This document shows, piece after piece, positions 48,951-56,592 of a DNA stretch of 64,000 bases. A program made the translations under genes and the position numbers. This stretch comes from Pseudomonas putida (GTDB lineage: Bacteria > Pseudomonadota > Gammaproteobacteria > Pseudomonadales > Pseudomonadaceae): contig NZ_CP066306.1 of assembly GCF_016406145.1 (NCBI RefSeq), positions 4,402,001 to 4,466,000 on the forward strand, written 5' to 3'. Numbering within the stretch: position 1 is the stretch's first letter; every line of letters starts with the position of its first letter. The notes below the pieces were generated by a model. That model made no database searches. It was given only the letters and a program-made list of their open reading frames with translations, and was not told where the DNA came from.

Positions 48951-49173
48951 GCTGGCAAGCCTCGGGACAGGTTGTGACTGGACACTGCGATAACTCGATG
49001 AAAACAAAGCGCCAGTCTATCAGAGCGGGCGTCATTTGCAGTGCAGCTGGACGGGCTGGTCCTTTATAATCAGCGTTTTGGTGGCCGCGAGCCTGCCCGC
49101 GATTCTGCGGGCTTCATGGAACACCAGCCGTCTGCGCATGTCGAAGCGCCAGTCACCGAACCAGGAGAGATTC

Positions 49174-49593
49174 ATGCTGCGTCTTATCGTCCCGACCCTG
49201 AGCCTGTTGCTCACCCTGCCACTGGCAGCCCAGGCGGCCTCCAAGCAGGAGTTCGAGCTGAACAAGATGCTGGAAAAGGTCGCCAAGGAAAGCAGCGTCG
49301 GCACCCCTCGAGCCATCAACGAAGATATCCTCGACCAGGGCTATACCGTCGAGGGCAAGGCACTGGTGAACCACCTGAGCGTGCGCGCCGAGCACGCCGC
49401 ACGCATGCAGCAAAACGCAGAGCAAGTGCGCAGCCAGCTGGGTGACAGCGTCTGCCGGAACAGTGGTTACCGCAACCTGATGTCAAAAGGCGCCGTGATG
49501 GTCTATCGCTTCACCGTCTACAAGACCAACCAACCGGTCATGGACCAGGCCTTTGACGCTGCCAGCTGCACTGCCGGAAACAAGAAGAAGTAA
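49174..49593 (+). CDS. QSregVF-family secreted protein
   Basis: A 139-residue protein with a signal peptide (MLRLIVPTLSLLLTLPLAAQ, then A) and a small domain with EFELNKMLEKVAKESSVGTP and two cysteines (SVCRNSG and ASCTAG) that could form a disulphide. It resembles the quorum-sensing-regulated virulence factor family named for P. aeruginosa PA3611. AGGAGA precedes the ATG. Function unknown. Its stop directly abuts the stop of the next, convergent gene. Confidence 0.8.
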   Translation: MLRLIVPTLSLLLTLPLAAQAASKQEFELNKMLEKVAKESSVGTPRAINEDILDQGYTVEGKALVNHLSVRAEHAARMQQNAEQVRSQLGDSVCRNSGYRNLMSKGAVMVYRFTVYKTNQPVMDQAFDAASCTAGNKKK

Positions 49594-49797
49594 TCAACTG
49601 ACCCGCTCATCCTCCGCGCGCCGCGGCTCTTCCTCGGCGCGCATCTCTGCCAGAAGCGCCTGCAGGTAAGGTGACTGGCATTCCAACGCAGCCAACCGCC
49701 GCCGGCACTCCGCCTCCAGGCTCACATGATGAACCTGTGCCGCATGTTCCAGCTGCTGATATAGCTGCCGGTCTACCTCGATGACCAAGCGATGCAT
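49594..49797 (-). CDS. Small ribbon-helix-helix (Arc/FitA-like) protein
   Basis: A 67-residue protein: MHRLVIEVDRQLYQQLEHAA (ribbon then helix) and VSLEAECRRRLAALE, followed by a charged tail. The pattern is of Arc or FitA-like antitoxin DNA-binding proteins. No toxin gene is adjacent. GGGAGG precedes the ATG at 49797. Longer frames upstream are unsupported. Confidence 0.65.
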   Translation of the reverse strand: MHRLVIEVDRQLYQQLEHAAQVHHVSLEAECRRRLAALECQSPYLQALLAEMRAEEEPRRAEDERVS

Positions 49798-50099
49798 ACC
49801 GCCACCTCCCGCATCGACACGTTTCGCTTCTCCAGTTAACCAAACCCTTGCCATCAATGGCCGCGTGCCGACGAGTGGCCTAGGTGATAGTGCCTGCATG
49901 AAGTGGCGCGAGGGTCTAGATTGATAGCGAAGCGCACAAAAACGACAAGATGAATTACGCATCTGCATCAGGGCCTTGAAGGCCTACTGCAATGCTCGGG
50001 ACGCACACTCGAGCCAGAGCAGCCAGCGACGCACGTAGTGTCGCGGCCGAGCCCAGCCATCAGCTCGGTCAGAGGTTTTGCTGCAGAAGGAGACGTTGA
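49798..50099. other. Intergenic region between RHH gene and LOG gene
   Basis: About 300 bases with divergent promoters presumably inside. A good ribosome-binding site (GAAGGAGA) precedes the ATG at 50100. A short GGCCTT/AAGGCC inverted repeat occurs near 49972-49984. Nothing else is recognised. Confidence 0.4.
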
Positions 50100-51218
50100 A
50101 TGCCTTACCAACCCAATGAGTATCTGTTCAATCACTTCAGGGACAGTGGTATCGACCTGAGTAAACTCGATGAACAACTGCAACTGGTCGCACCGGACAG
50201 CCCCAACCTGCCACTGTACCGTGACATGATGCTGACCATCTTGCGCATGGCCCACGACGACACCGATCGCTGGAGTGCCAAGATCACCTTGCAGGCCCTC
50301 CGCGAGCTGGACCACTCCTTCCGCAGCCTGCAACGCTACAAGGGCCGGCGCAAGGTCACCGTTTTCGGCTCGGCGCGCACCCCGCTGGAACACCCGATGT
50401 ATGCCTTGGCACGCGAACTGGGTGCCACACTGGCCCGCTCCGACCTCATGGTCATTACCGGCGCAGGCGGCGGCATCATGGCCGCAGCGCACGAAGGCGC
50501 GGGTAGCGATCATAGCCTGGGCTTCAACATCACCCTCCCTTTCGAACAGCACGCCAACCCAACAGTTGACGGCACTGACAAGCTGCTGCCCTTCCACTTT
50601 TTCTTCATTCGCAAGCTGTTCTTCGTCAAGGAAGCCGACGCCTTGGTCCTTTGCCCGGGAGGTTTCGGCACACTCGATGAGGCACTGGAAGTACTGACGC
50701 TGATTCAGACTGGCAAGAGCCCACTGGTGCCGGTGGTCCTGCTGGACTCACCAGGTGGCAGCTTCTGGCGCGACTGCCTGGACTTCATCAGCAGGCAACT
50801 GGAAGAAAACCGCTACATCCTGCCCAGTGACCTCAAGCTGGTACGCCTGGTACACAGTGCCGACGAGGCAGTGGAGGAAATCAACCAGTTCTACAGCAAC
50901 TACCACTCCAGCCGCTGGCTGAAGAATCAGTTTGTGATCCGCATGCACCATCGGCTCAGCGACGCGGCACTGCATGAGATTCAGGAAGCCTTTGCCGATT
51001 TACGACTGAGCGGTAGGTACCATCAACATGCCGACAGTGGCGCGGAGCATGAAGAAGGCAACTACAACCATCTGACCCGCCTGACCTTTGCCTTCAATGG
51101 GCGTAATCAAGGGCGTCTGCGTGAGCTGGTGGATTTCATCAACCTGTCGGAGAACTGGGCAAAGCCGCAGCCGATGCATACCACGCAGCGGGCGCGGGAG
51201 GCGTTGAAGGTAAGCTGA
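50100..51218 (+). CDS. LOG-family (Rossmann fold) nucleotide phosphoribohydrolase-like protein
   Basis: A 372-residue protein. The central domain (about residues 80-260) carries VTVFGSARTP, GAGGGIMAAAHEGA and PGGFGTLDEALEVL, the latter the PGGxGTxxE motif of LOG/TIGR00730 proteins (cytokinin-activating or purine nucleotide monophosphate nucleosidases). N- and C-terminal extensions are larger than in short LOG proteins. The substrate is not determined. Confidence 0.87.
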   Translation: MPYQPNEYLFNHFRDSGIDLSKLDEQLQLVAPDSPNLPLYRDMMLTILRMAHDDTDRWSAKITLQALRELDHSFRSLQRYKGRRKVTVFGSARTPLEHPMYALARELGATLARSDLMVITGAGGGIMAAAHEGAGSDHSLGFNITLPFEQHANPTVDGTDKLLPFHFFFIRKLFFVKEADALVLCPGGFGTLDEALEVLTLIQTGKSPLVPVVLLDSPGGSFWRDCLDFISRQLEENRYILPSDLKLVRLVHSADEAVEEINQFYSNYHSSRWLKNQFVIRMHHRLSDAALHEIQEAFADLRLSGRYHQHADSGAEHEEGNYNHLTRLTFAFNGRNQGRLRELVDFINLSENWAKPQPMHTTQRAREALKVS

Positions 51219-51243
51219 GTGCGCCTGCAATGTGGCTGCTAAA

Positions 51244-51714
51244 TCAGTAGTCGTCCAAGTCTCGGCCGCTGAGCAGGCGGCCAATCATGTCCATGGGAAA
51301 CCCACGGTAAGCGAGAAACCGGGTCTGCTGGGCACGGCTGCGGGGGTCATGCGGACGTTGCCCGGCATATTTGCGCTGCCAGGCATCCTGTAACCGCTCA
51401 GCCCAGTTCACACCGCAGTCACGCAGTGCCTGGTCGACATCGCCACGGTTCAGGCCACGCTGGCCAAGCTCCTCGCGAATACGCGCTGGGCCATAGCCCG
51501 CATTGGAACGATACCTGATGAAGCTTTCGAGATAGCGAGCCTCGCTGAGCAGCCCTTCTTCGGCGAGCCGATCGAGCGCGAGCTCGATCAACTCATCCGT
51601 AGCGCCGCGCTGACGTAGTTTGCGCGTCAGCTCAACGCGACCATGCTCGCGGCGCGCAAGCAGGTCCATGGCTGTCCGCCGAACGGCGACGGGGGTGTCG
51701 AGTACGACGGACAT
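51244..51714 (-). CDS. recX: RecA regulator RecX
   Basis: A 156-residue RecX/OraA-family protein of three helical repeats ([34 protein letters not shown] and [18 protein letters not shown]). RecX modulates RecA filaments. The ATG at 51714 ([13 protein letters not shown]) lies 17 bases after recA, consistent with co-transcription. Confidence 0.94.
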   Translation of the reverse strand: MSVVLDTPVAVRRTAMDLLARREHGRVELTRKLRQRGATDELIELALDRLAEEGLLSEARYLESFIRYRSNAGYGPARIREELGQRGLNRGDVDQALRDCGVNWAERLQDAWQRKYAGQRPHDPRSRAQQTRFLAYRGFPMDMIGRLLSGRDLDDY

Positions 51715-51731
51715 GATCGGCCAAGCAGCTA

Positions 51732-52799
51732 TCAATAACCGGCGTCGGCGTCAGCCACGTCGTCGGCTTTGGCATCAGCTGCAGCAGCCTTGCCTGCTTC
51801 GGCAACAACACCCGCCTTGAGCAGCTTCTCACGAATCTGCTTCTCGATCTCGGCACCAATGGCCGGGTTCTCTTGCAGGTACTTGGCCGCGTTAGCCTTG
51901 CCTTGGCCGATCTTGTTGCCCTGATAGGCATACCAGGCACCAGACTTCTCGACCAACCCTTGGGAGACACCCAAGTCAATGATTTCGCCGTTACGGTAGA
52001 TACCCTTACCGTAAAGAATCTGGAACTCAGCCTGACGGAACGGCGGCGAGACCTTGTTCTTGACGATCTTGACGCGGGTTTCGCTGCCGACGACTTCGTC
52101 GCCTTCCTTGACTGCACCAGTACGACGGATATCCAGGCGCACCGAGGCGTAGAACTTCAGGGCGTTACCACCGGTGGTGGTTTCCGGGCTACCGAACATC
52201 ACACCGATCTTCATACGGATCTGGTTGATGAAGATGACCAGGCAGTTGGCGTTCTTGATGTTACCGGTGATCTTGCGCAGCGCCTGGGACATCAGACGGG
52301 CCTGGAGGCCAACGTGCATGTCACCCATCTCGCCTTCGATTTCTGCCTTGGGCACCAGGGCGGCCACGGAGTCGACGATGATTACGTCAACGGCATTGGA
52401 ACGCACCAGCATGTCGGTGATTTCCAGTGCCTGCTCGCCGGTATCCGGCTGCGAAACCAGCAGGTCGTCGACGTTGACGCCCAGTTTGCCGGCGTACTCA
52501 GGGTCGAGAGCGTGCTCGGCGTCGACGAAGGCGCAGGTGGCGCCGCTTTTCTGGGCTTCGGCGATGACCGACAGGGTCAGCGTGGTTTTACCCGAAGACT
52601 CCGGGCCATAGATCTCGACGATACGGCCTTTTGGCAGGCCGCCGATGCCCAGAGCGATGTCCAGGCCCAGGGAGCCGGTAGAAATGGCCGGAATGCCGGT
52701 ACGCTCGTGATCGCCCATGCGCATGACCGCGCCTTTGCCGAATTGGCGTTCGATCTGACCCAGGGCCGCAGCCAAGGCGCGCTTCTTGTTGTCGTCCAT
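51732..52799 (-). CDS. recA: Recombinase RecA
   Basis: RecA forms filaments on single-stranded DNA for recombination and for SOS induction. The 355-residue protein starts [20 protein letters not shown]. Walker A reads [12 protein letters not shown] and the L2-region [17 protein letters not shown] is present. The C-terminus is acidic. The ATG at 52799 gives the family start. A LexA box lies 44-59 bases upstream. Confidence 0.99.
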   Translation of the reverse strand: MDDNKKRALAAALGQIERQFGKGAVMRMGDHERTGIPAISTGSLGLDIALGIGGLPKGRIVEIYGPESSGKTTLTLSVIAEAQKSGATCAFVDAEHALDPEYAGKLGVNVDDLLVSQPDTGEQALEITDMLVRSNAVDVIIVDSVAALVPKAEIEGEMGDMHVGLQARLMSQALRKITGNIKNANCLVIFINQIRMKIGVMFGSPETTTGGNALKFYASVRLDIRRTGAVKEGDEVVGSETRVKIVKNKVSPPFRQAEFQILYGKGIYRNGEIIDLGVSQGLVEKSGAWYAYQGNKIGQGKANAAKYLQENPAIGAEIEKQIREKLLKAGVVAEAGKAAAADAKADDVADADAGY

Positions 52800-52842
52800 T
52801 GAAATCCTCACGTGTTCGACTTGGCCCTGATGGCCGGAATAC

Positions 52843-52858
52843 CTGTATAAGTAGCCAG
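52843..52858 (-). promoter_or_regulatory. LexA (SOS) box upstream of recA
   Basis: CTGTATAAGTAGCCAG fits the CTG-N10-CAG operator of proteobacterial LexA. Its place between pncC and the recA start fits SOS control of recA. Confidence 0.85.
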
Positions 52859-52902
52859 TATTATTCCACAGGGAAGCGTTTGAGCAAACCCCTGTCGTCG
52901 AT

Positions 52903-53385
52903 TTACTCGGCACCAAGCTGTAACAAGCCGTCTAACGCAGCGATTACCGTCTGTCGGCGCACTGCTTCGCGGTCGCCGTCGAAGTGGCGACGCTCACTGC
53001 TCACGTGACTACCATCGGCCCATGCCAGCCACACGGTGCCAACCGGTTTGGCCGGCGAGCCACCATCGGGCCCGGCCACGCCACTGACTGCCACGGCGAA
53101 ACGCGCACCGCTGGCCGCCTGGGCGCCGCGAACCATGGCTTCGACCACTTCCTGGCTGACTGCACCGACTTGGGCGAACAAAGGTTCGGGGACCCCAAGC
53201 TGGCGAGTCTTCTGAGCGTTGGAGTAGGTGACATAGCCGGCCTCGAACCAGGCGGAGCTGCCAGGTACGCGGGTAATGGCTTCGGCGATGCCGCCGCCGG
53301 TGCAGGATTCGGCGGTGGTGACCTGGGCGCTGAAGCGGCGCAGGTGTTCGCCCAGCCGGGCGGAGAGAACGGTAATCGGGTCCAT
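52903..53385 (-). CDS. pncC: Nicotinamide-nucleotide amidase PncC (CinA C-terminal domain)
   Basis: A 160-residue stand-alone CinA C-terminal domain that deamidates NMN to nicotinic acid mononucleotide. The motif [22 protein letters not shown] holds the catalytic serine, and [23 protein letters not shown] follows. The ATG at 53385 has AGGAG upstream. It lies just upstream of recA and next to the phage-tail module. Confidence 0.95.
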   Translation of the reverse strand: MDPITVLSARLGEHLRRFSAQVTTAESCTGGGIAEAITRVPGSSAWFEAGYVTYSNAQKTRQLGVPEPLFAQVGAVSQEVVEAMVRGAQAASGARFAVAVSGVAGPDGGSPAKPVGTVWLAWADGSHVSSERRHFDGDREAVRRQTVIAALDGLLQLGAE

Positions 53386-53468
53386 GGGCAACTCCTGGAA
53401 GAGGCTGAGCGACACCCTAGCATTTGAGGTGGTTGATCGGGATAGTCGTTGCTACTTCATGCCTCCGC

Positions 53469-53948
53469 TCAGCGCAGCAATCCCCGCACATAATCCTGGC
53501 AAGCCCGCAACGCCATCAATCCTCGGTCGCCTTCATCGGTGATGGCGATAATTCGTGCAGCATGCGCCGGCTCAAGGCGGGCGCGTACGGATGCATGATC
53601 CACGCCGCCGGCGCCGGCGGCGGTAGGCACTGCGGCACAAGCGGCGTCGCGCTCGACCAAGGCTGACAACCGCACATCGGCAGTAGCCAGGCGATCACGC
53701 AGGCGAGCCTGGGACTGTTGCGCATTGCTCAACTCCTGGTAATGACGGGTTTCACTCTCATGCAACTGCCGCTCCAGGCGCTGGTTTTGCTCGCGCACCT
53801 CAAGCACCCTGGTCGCCATCGCCACGGCTTGGGCTTGCGCCTGCTGCGCCAACAGCCGGCCATAGCGCCAGTTCTGGGTCTGCCATACCAACGCTGTGTA
53901 CAACAGAATCAAAAGTACACTTAGCCCCAAGCGCAGTCGACTCAACAC
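53469..53948 (-). CDS. Inner-membrane spanin (Rz-like lysis protein)
   Basis: A 159-residue protein with one N-terminal membrane anchor (LGLSVLLILLYTALVW) and a long periplasmic coiled coil (ARVLEVREQNQRLERQL-like, rich in Q, E and R). This is the layout of Rz i-spanins that fuse the membranes in the last step of phage lysis. Its start overlaps the endolysin stop by seven bases. An Rz1-like lipoprotein is embedded in another frame. Confidence 0.85.
   Translation of the reverse strand: MLSRLRLGLSVLLILLYTALVWQTQNWRYGRLLAQQAQAQAVAMATRVLEVREQNQRLERQLHESETRHYQELSNAQQSQARLRDRLATADVRLSALVERDAACAAVPTAAGAGGVDHASVRARLEPAHAARIIAITDEGDRGLMALRACQDYVRGLLR
53516..53725 (-). CDS. Embedded outer-membrane spanin (Rz1-like lipoprotein)
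   Basis: Entirely inside the Rz gene in a different frame. It encodes 69 residues: signal MRNSPRLACVIAWLLP, a lipobox-like MCGC, and then a proline-rich stretch (PLVPQCLPPPAPAAW). Nested, proline-rich lipoproteins of this size are characteristic o-spanins. The lipobox residue at -2 is cysteine, which is unusual, so confidence is moderate. Confidence 0.7.
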   Translation of the reverse strand: MRNSPRLACVIAWLLPMCGCQPWSSATPLVPQCLPPPAPAAWIMHPYAPALSRRMLHELSPSPMKATED

Positions 53949-54490
53949 AGCACCTCACGCGCCCGCGCCCAGAGCTTCAAGCGATCCTCCAGCCCGTTCA
54001 ACCCACCATTTATATGGCGCGTGATACGGTTGAACTCGCCCAGGTCCGCCAACCCATTCAACCCCCGGGAATGCCAGAACCACGCCGCTGACTCACACGC
54101 CCAGCGCGGCTGCTCCAGCAGTTGCGGCTGGGCTAGCAGACGCTCGTCGTTGAACAATGCCCGACTACAGGCCTGGTAGTTGCTGCGACCGGTCACCTGG
54201 ATCAGGCCCCGTCCACAATAAAACTGGCCGTCGCCGTCCTCCTGCGGTGTATTGCCCAGGCGCCGGGCCACGCTTCCAGTGTCGTAACGGGCCAGGTAGC
54301 TATTGCTGCCCAGTTCCTTCACATAACGTAACTGGCTGGACTCATGGCCGACCTGGGCGATGAACGCAGCCAACCGCTTGGGGTTATCGATCTCCCACCG
54401 TGGCAGGGTGATGTTCAGCGCAGGAAGAAAAACACCTGCGACATAACGGGCGTTGGGCAAAATCTGTAGCAATTGCGCTTCTGTAAGCAT
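53942..54490 (-). CDS. Endolysin, glycoside hydrolase family 19 (chitinase-like)
   Basis: A 182-residue lysozyme-like enzyme. AAFIAQVGHESSQLRYVKE has the catalytic Glu, and YCGRGLIQVTGRSNYQACS and ITRHINGGLNGLEDR are GH19 signatures. It would cut peptidoglycan for particle release. AGGAGG precedes the ATG at 54490. No signal peptide, so a holin is needed; none lies in the window. Confidence 0.9.
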   Translation of the reverse strand: MLTEAQLLQILPNARYVAGVFLPALNITLPRWEIDNPKRLAAFIAQVGHESSQLRYVKELGSNSYLARYDTGSVARRLGNTPQEDGDGQFYCGRGLIQVTGRSNYQACSRALFNDERLLAQPQLLEQPRWACESAAWFWHSRGLNGLADLGEFNRITRHINGGLNGLEDRLKLWARAREVLC

Positions 54491-54517
54491 ATCTGACCTC
54501 CTTGCGTGGTTCATTCC

Positions 54518-55552
54518 TCAGGCCTTGGTCACTGCCTCACGACGCGGGGCGGGGCCTCTGGCCTTCAACTTGCCTGCCTTGCCACCATTCCCCTGTACGG
54601 TTGTACGCCAGCCCGACAGGGTGAATACCTGCTCCACCGAGTCGATCTGATACTGCCCGTTCATACCCTCGACAAAGCCATGCAAATCGATGCTGCGCTC
54701 GGCAAACAGGTCGGTGCGCCCAGGCAGATCCAGGCGCACACTGGCGCTTTCGCGATTGAAACTGGCTAGCCGCGCCCTGGCCGCCTGTTCGGCTGCAGCA
54801 CGGTTGGGGTAAAGGTGTCGGTCCGTATGCACCGGCCGCTGGGCGCCTCCAGCCTCGGCATTGACCAGTTCGAGGGTCTTCGATTCACCACTGGCAGTAT
54901 CCTGATGGCGAGTACGCACAGCCTGGCGCCCCGCCTTGTCGTCCAGCCGCAAATGCCACTGGCTGACCTGGTGATGGGCGATGCCGACCACGTCCAGGGG
55001 CTTGCCACTGGCGCTGCGCCCCGCCTGGCGTGGCAGCACCAGCAACTGGCTGTTGGCCAGTTTGGCGGTGCAGTCATACTGGCGGGCCAGGCGGGTGATG
55101 AAGTTGAAATCCGATTCGTTGTACTGGTCGACGCGCGGTACCTGAATAAGCACCGGGCAGATCGCCTGCCAGCCATTACGCACTCCAATCTCGGCGACTA
55201 TGCGTTGCAGCGTCACTACCTCCCAACTGCCACTGCGCACGGTTCTGCCGCTGCCGCTCAAGTCACTTGCCTTACCGCGAATCAACAGGGTGTCCGGTGG
55301 ACCGAACAGCTCCACCTCATCGACGGTGTAACGCCCCAACCGGGTCAGCGGTTGACCGGCGTAGCCCATATGCACCTCAATCACCGCGCCACGGGCAAGC
55401 AACGCCACGGTGCCGTCTCGCGCATCGATGCGTAACTCGAAGTCGTCCGACTCCAACCCAGGCTTGTCAGTGGTGCGCAATAGCAACAGACGATCATTGA
55501 TCAACGAAGTAATGTCCTGGCCATCGGCCTGGATGCGAAATTGCGGTTGCAT
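54518..55552 (-). CDS. Phage late control protein D-like (tail hub)
   Basis: A 344-residue protein of the P2 gpD/Mu gp44/VgrG-hub family. It begins MQPQFRIQADGQDITSLIND and includes VDQYNESDFNFITRLARQYDCTAKL. P2 gpD forms the baseplate hub at the tail tip. It lies between X and the endolysin. Confidence 0.9.
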   Translation of the reverse strand: MQPQFRIQADGQDITSLINDRLLLLRTTDKPGLESDDFELRIDARDGTVALLARGAVIEVHMGYAGQPLTRLGRYTVDEVELFGPPDTLLIRGKASDLSGSGRTVRSGSWEVVTLQRIVAEIGVRNGWQAICPVLIQVPRVDQYNESDFNFITRLARQYDCTAKLANSQLLVLPRQAGRSASGKPLDVVGIAHHQVSQWHLRLDDKAGRQAVRTRHQDTASGESKTLELVNAEAGGAQRPVHTDRHLYPNRAAAEQAARARLASFNRESASVRLDLPGRTDLFAERSIDLHGFVEGMNGQYQIDSVEQVFTLSGWRTTVQGNGGKAGKLKARGPAPRREAVTKA

Positions 55553-55556
55553 GGCC

Positions 55557-55763
55557 TCAGTCCCAGAGCTGTACGACGTTGGCCGGCGCCAGCGTCAACG
55601 TTGGCAAGCGAATCATCACCCCGCTGCGAAACGGCTGGGCCTCGTCTGCCAACCCCTGATTGGCTTGCAGCACCGCCTCCACGCTGCCATTGAGGTGCCC
55701 GTAATAGTGGTGGCAGAGGGTGTCGAGCACATCTCCTTCAGATGTTTTGCAAGTCTTGTCCAT
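55557..55763 (-). CDS. Tail protein X (LysM-like, gpX)
   Basis: A 68-residue protein with the P2 gpX pattern GDVLDTLCHHYYGHLNGSVEAVLQAN and GVMIRLP, a LysM-like fold. Its start lies inside the 3' end of U (26-base overlap). gpX is a small tail-completion component. Confidence 0.88.
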   Translation of the reverse strand: MDKTCKTSEGDVLDTLCHHYYGHLNGSVEAVLQANQGLADEAQPFRSGVMIRLPTLTLAPANVVQLWD

Positions 55764-56583
55764 AACTCACGAACTCCAGTGAAAAGCCTTGTTTGCGAGG
55801 AATGCCACCGGCCAGAAAGGCGCCCTGCTCTTCTTCGATGCTGGTCATGCACCAAGTGCCGAGCACTTCGCCGTAGCCTGTGGTCAACGACAATGGCAAA
55901 AGCTGACGGCCGATGCTTCGCAGCGCCTGCAACTGCCCCACGCCCCCCTTGAAACCGGGGAAGATGGCGCCACGGATGCTGATGGTTTCTTCGCCCAGGC
56001 TGACCGCTTGCTGCGCGGTGGCACGGGCCAGGCGCTCCTGGGCAGCCCAGCGGAAACGGGTTTGCCGGCGCAACTGGTCGAAGGCGGCGGTATCGAGGTT
56101 GAAATAGTACGGTGGCGCGTTTGCCTTCAATGGCTGCAGCACCAGCAGATGCGCAAACGGTGTGATCGCCTCTGCCGCAGGAGTGGCCTGAGGTACCAAG
56201 CCAAAAGTCGACAGCACGCCGCTGGCCAGCGCCCGCACATCGCCAATCACGCGGCGGATTGCCGTACCCGCCTTGCCCAGATGCTCGGCGAAGGCATTGA
56301 CGCGATCACGCACCTTGCGCACCACCTCGAAGGACTGGTTGTACTTGGCGATCACCATGTCAACACGCTGCTTGGCAGAGTCGATGGCGCGCATCGTACG
56401 TTGCAGGCGTTTGCCTATCTCCGGGCCGATCCATGGCAGAGCTTCGAGTTCAGCGGCTGCCTCCTTGGCATGGTCGACCGCCTGGGCCATCGGTTCGAGC
56501 ATGGCGTCGGCACGTCGACGCCCCTCCTCGCCTGCCTTGACCAGCGCATGCAAGGCGCCTTGGAGCTGTTCCAGATAGGTCAT
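55738..56583 (-). CDS. Tail protein U with long N-terminal extension
   Basis: A 281-residue protein. The C-terminal 140 residues match the P2 gpU family (RFRWAAQERLARATAQQAVS and LLPLSLTTGYGEVLGTWCM and IPRKQGFSLEFVSYG). The N-terminal half is helical with low complexity (KEAAAELEALPWIGPEIGKRL) and is absent from P2 gpU. gpU caps the tail tube. The added part may have a structural role. Confidence 0.82.
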   Translation of the reverse strand: MTYLEQLQGALHALVKAGEEGRRRADAMLEPMAQAVDHAKEAAAELEALPWIGPEIGKRLQRTMRAIDSAKQRVDMVIAKYNQSFEVVRKVRDRVNAFAEHLGKAGTAIRRVIGDVRALASGVLSTFGLVPQATPAAEAITPFAHLLVLQPLKANAPPYYFNLDTAAFDQLRRQTRFRWAAQERLARATAQQAVSLGEETISIRGAIFPGFKGGVGQLQALRSIGRQLLPLSLTTGYGEVLGTWCMTSIEEEQGAFLAGGIPRKQGFSLEFVSYGQDLQNI

Positions 56584-56592
56584 GAAATATCC

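Noticed and set aside
52903..53470. Attachment site at the pncC edge of the tail module
   Set aside because: No duplicated end of pncC or direct repeat could be seen, and no integrase is present in the window.
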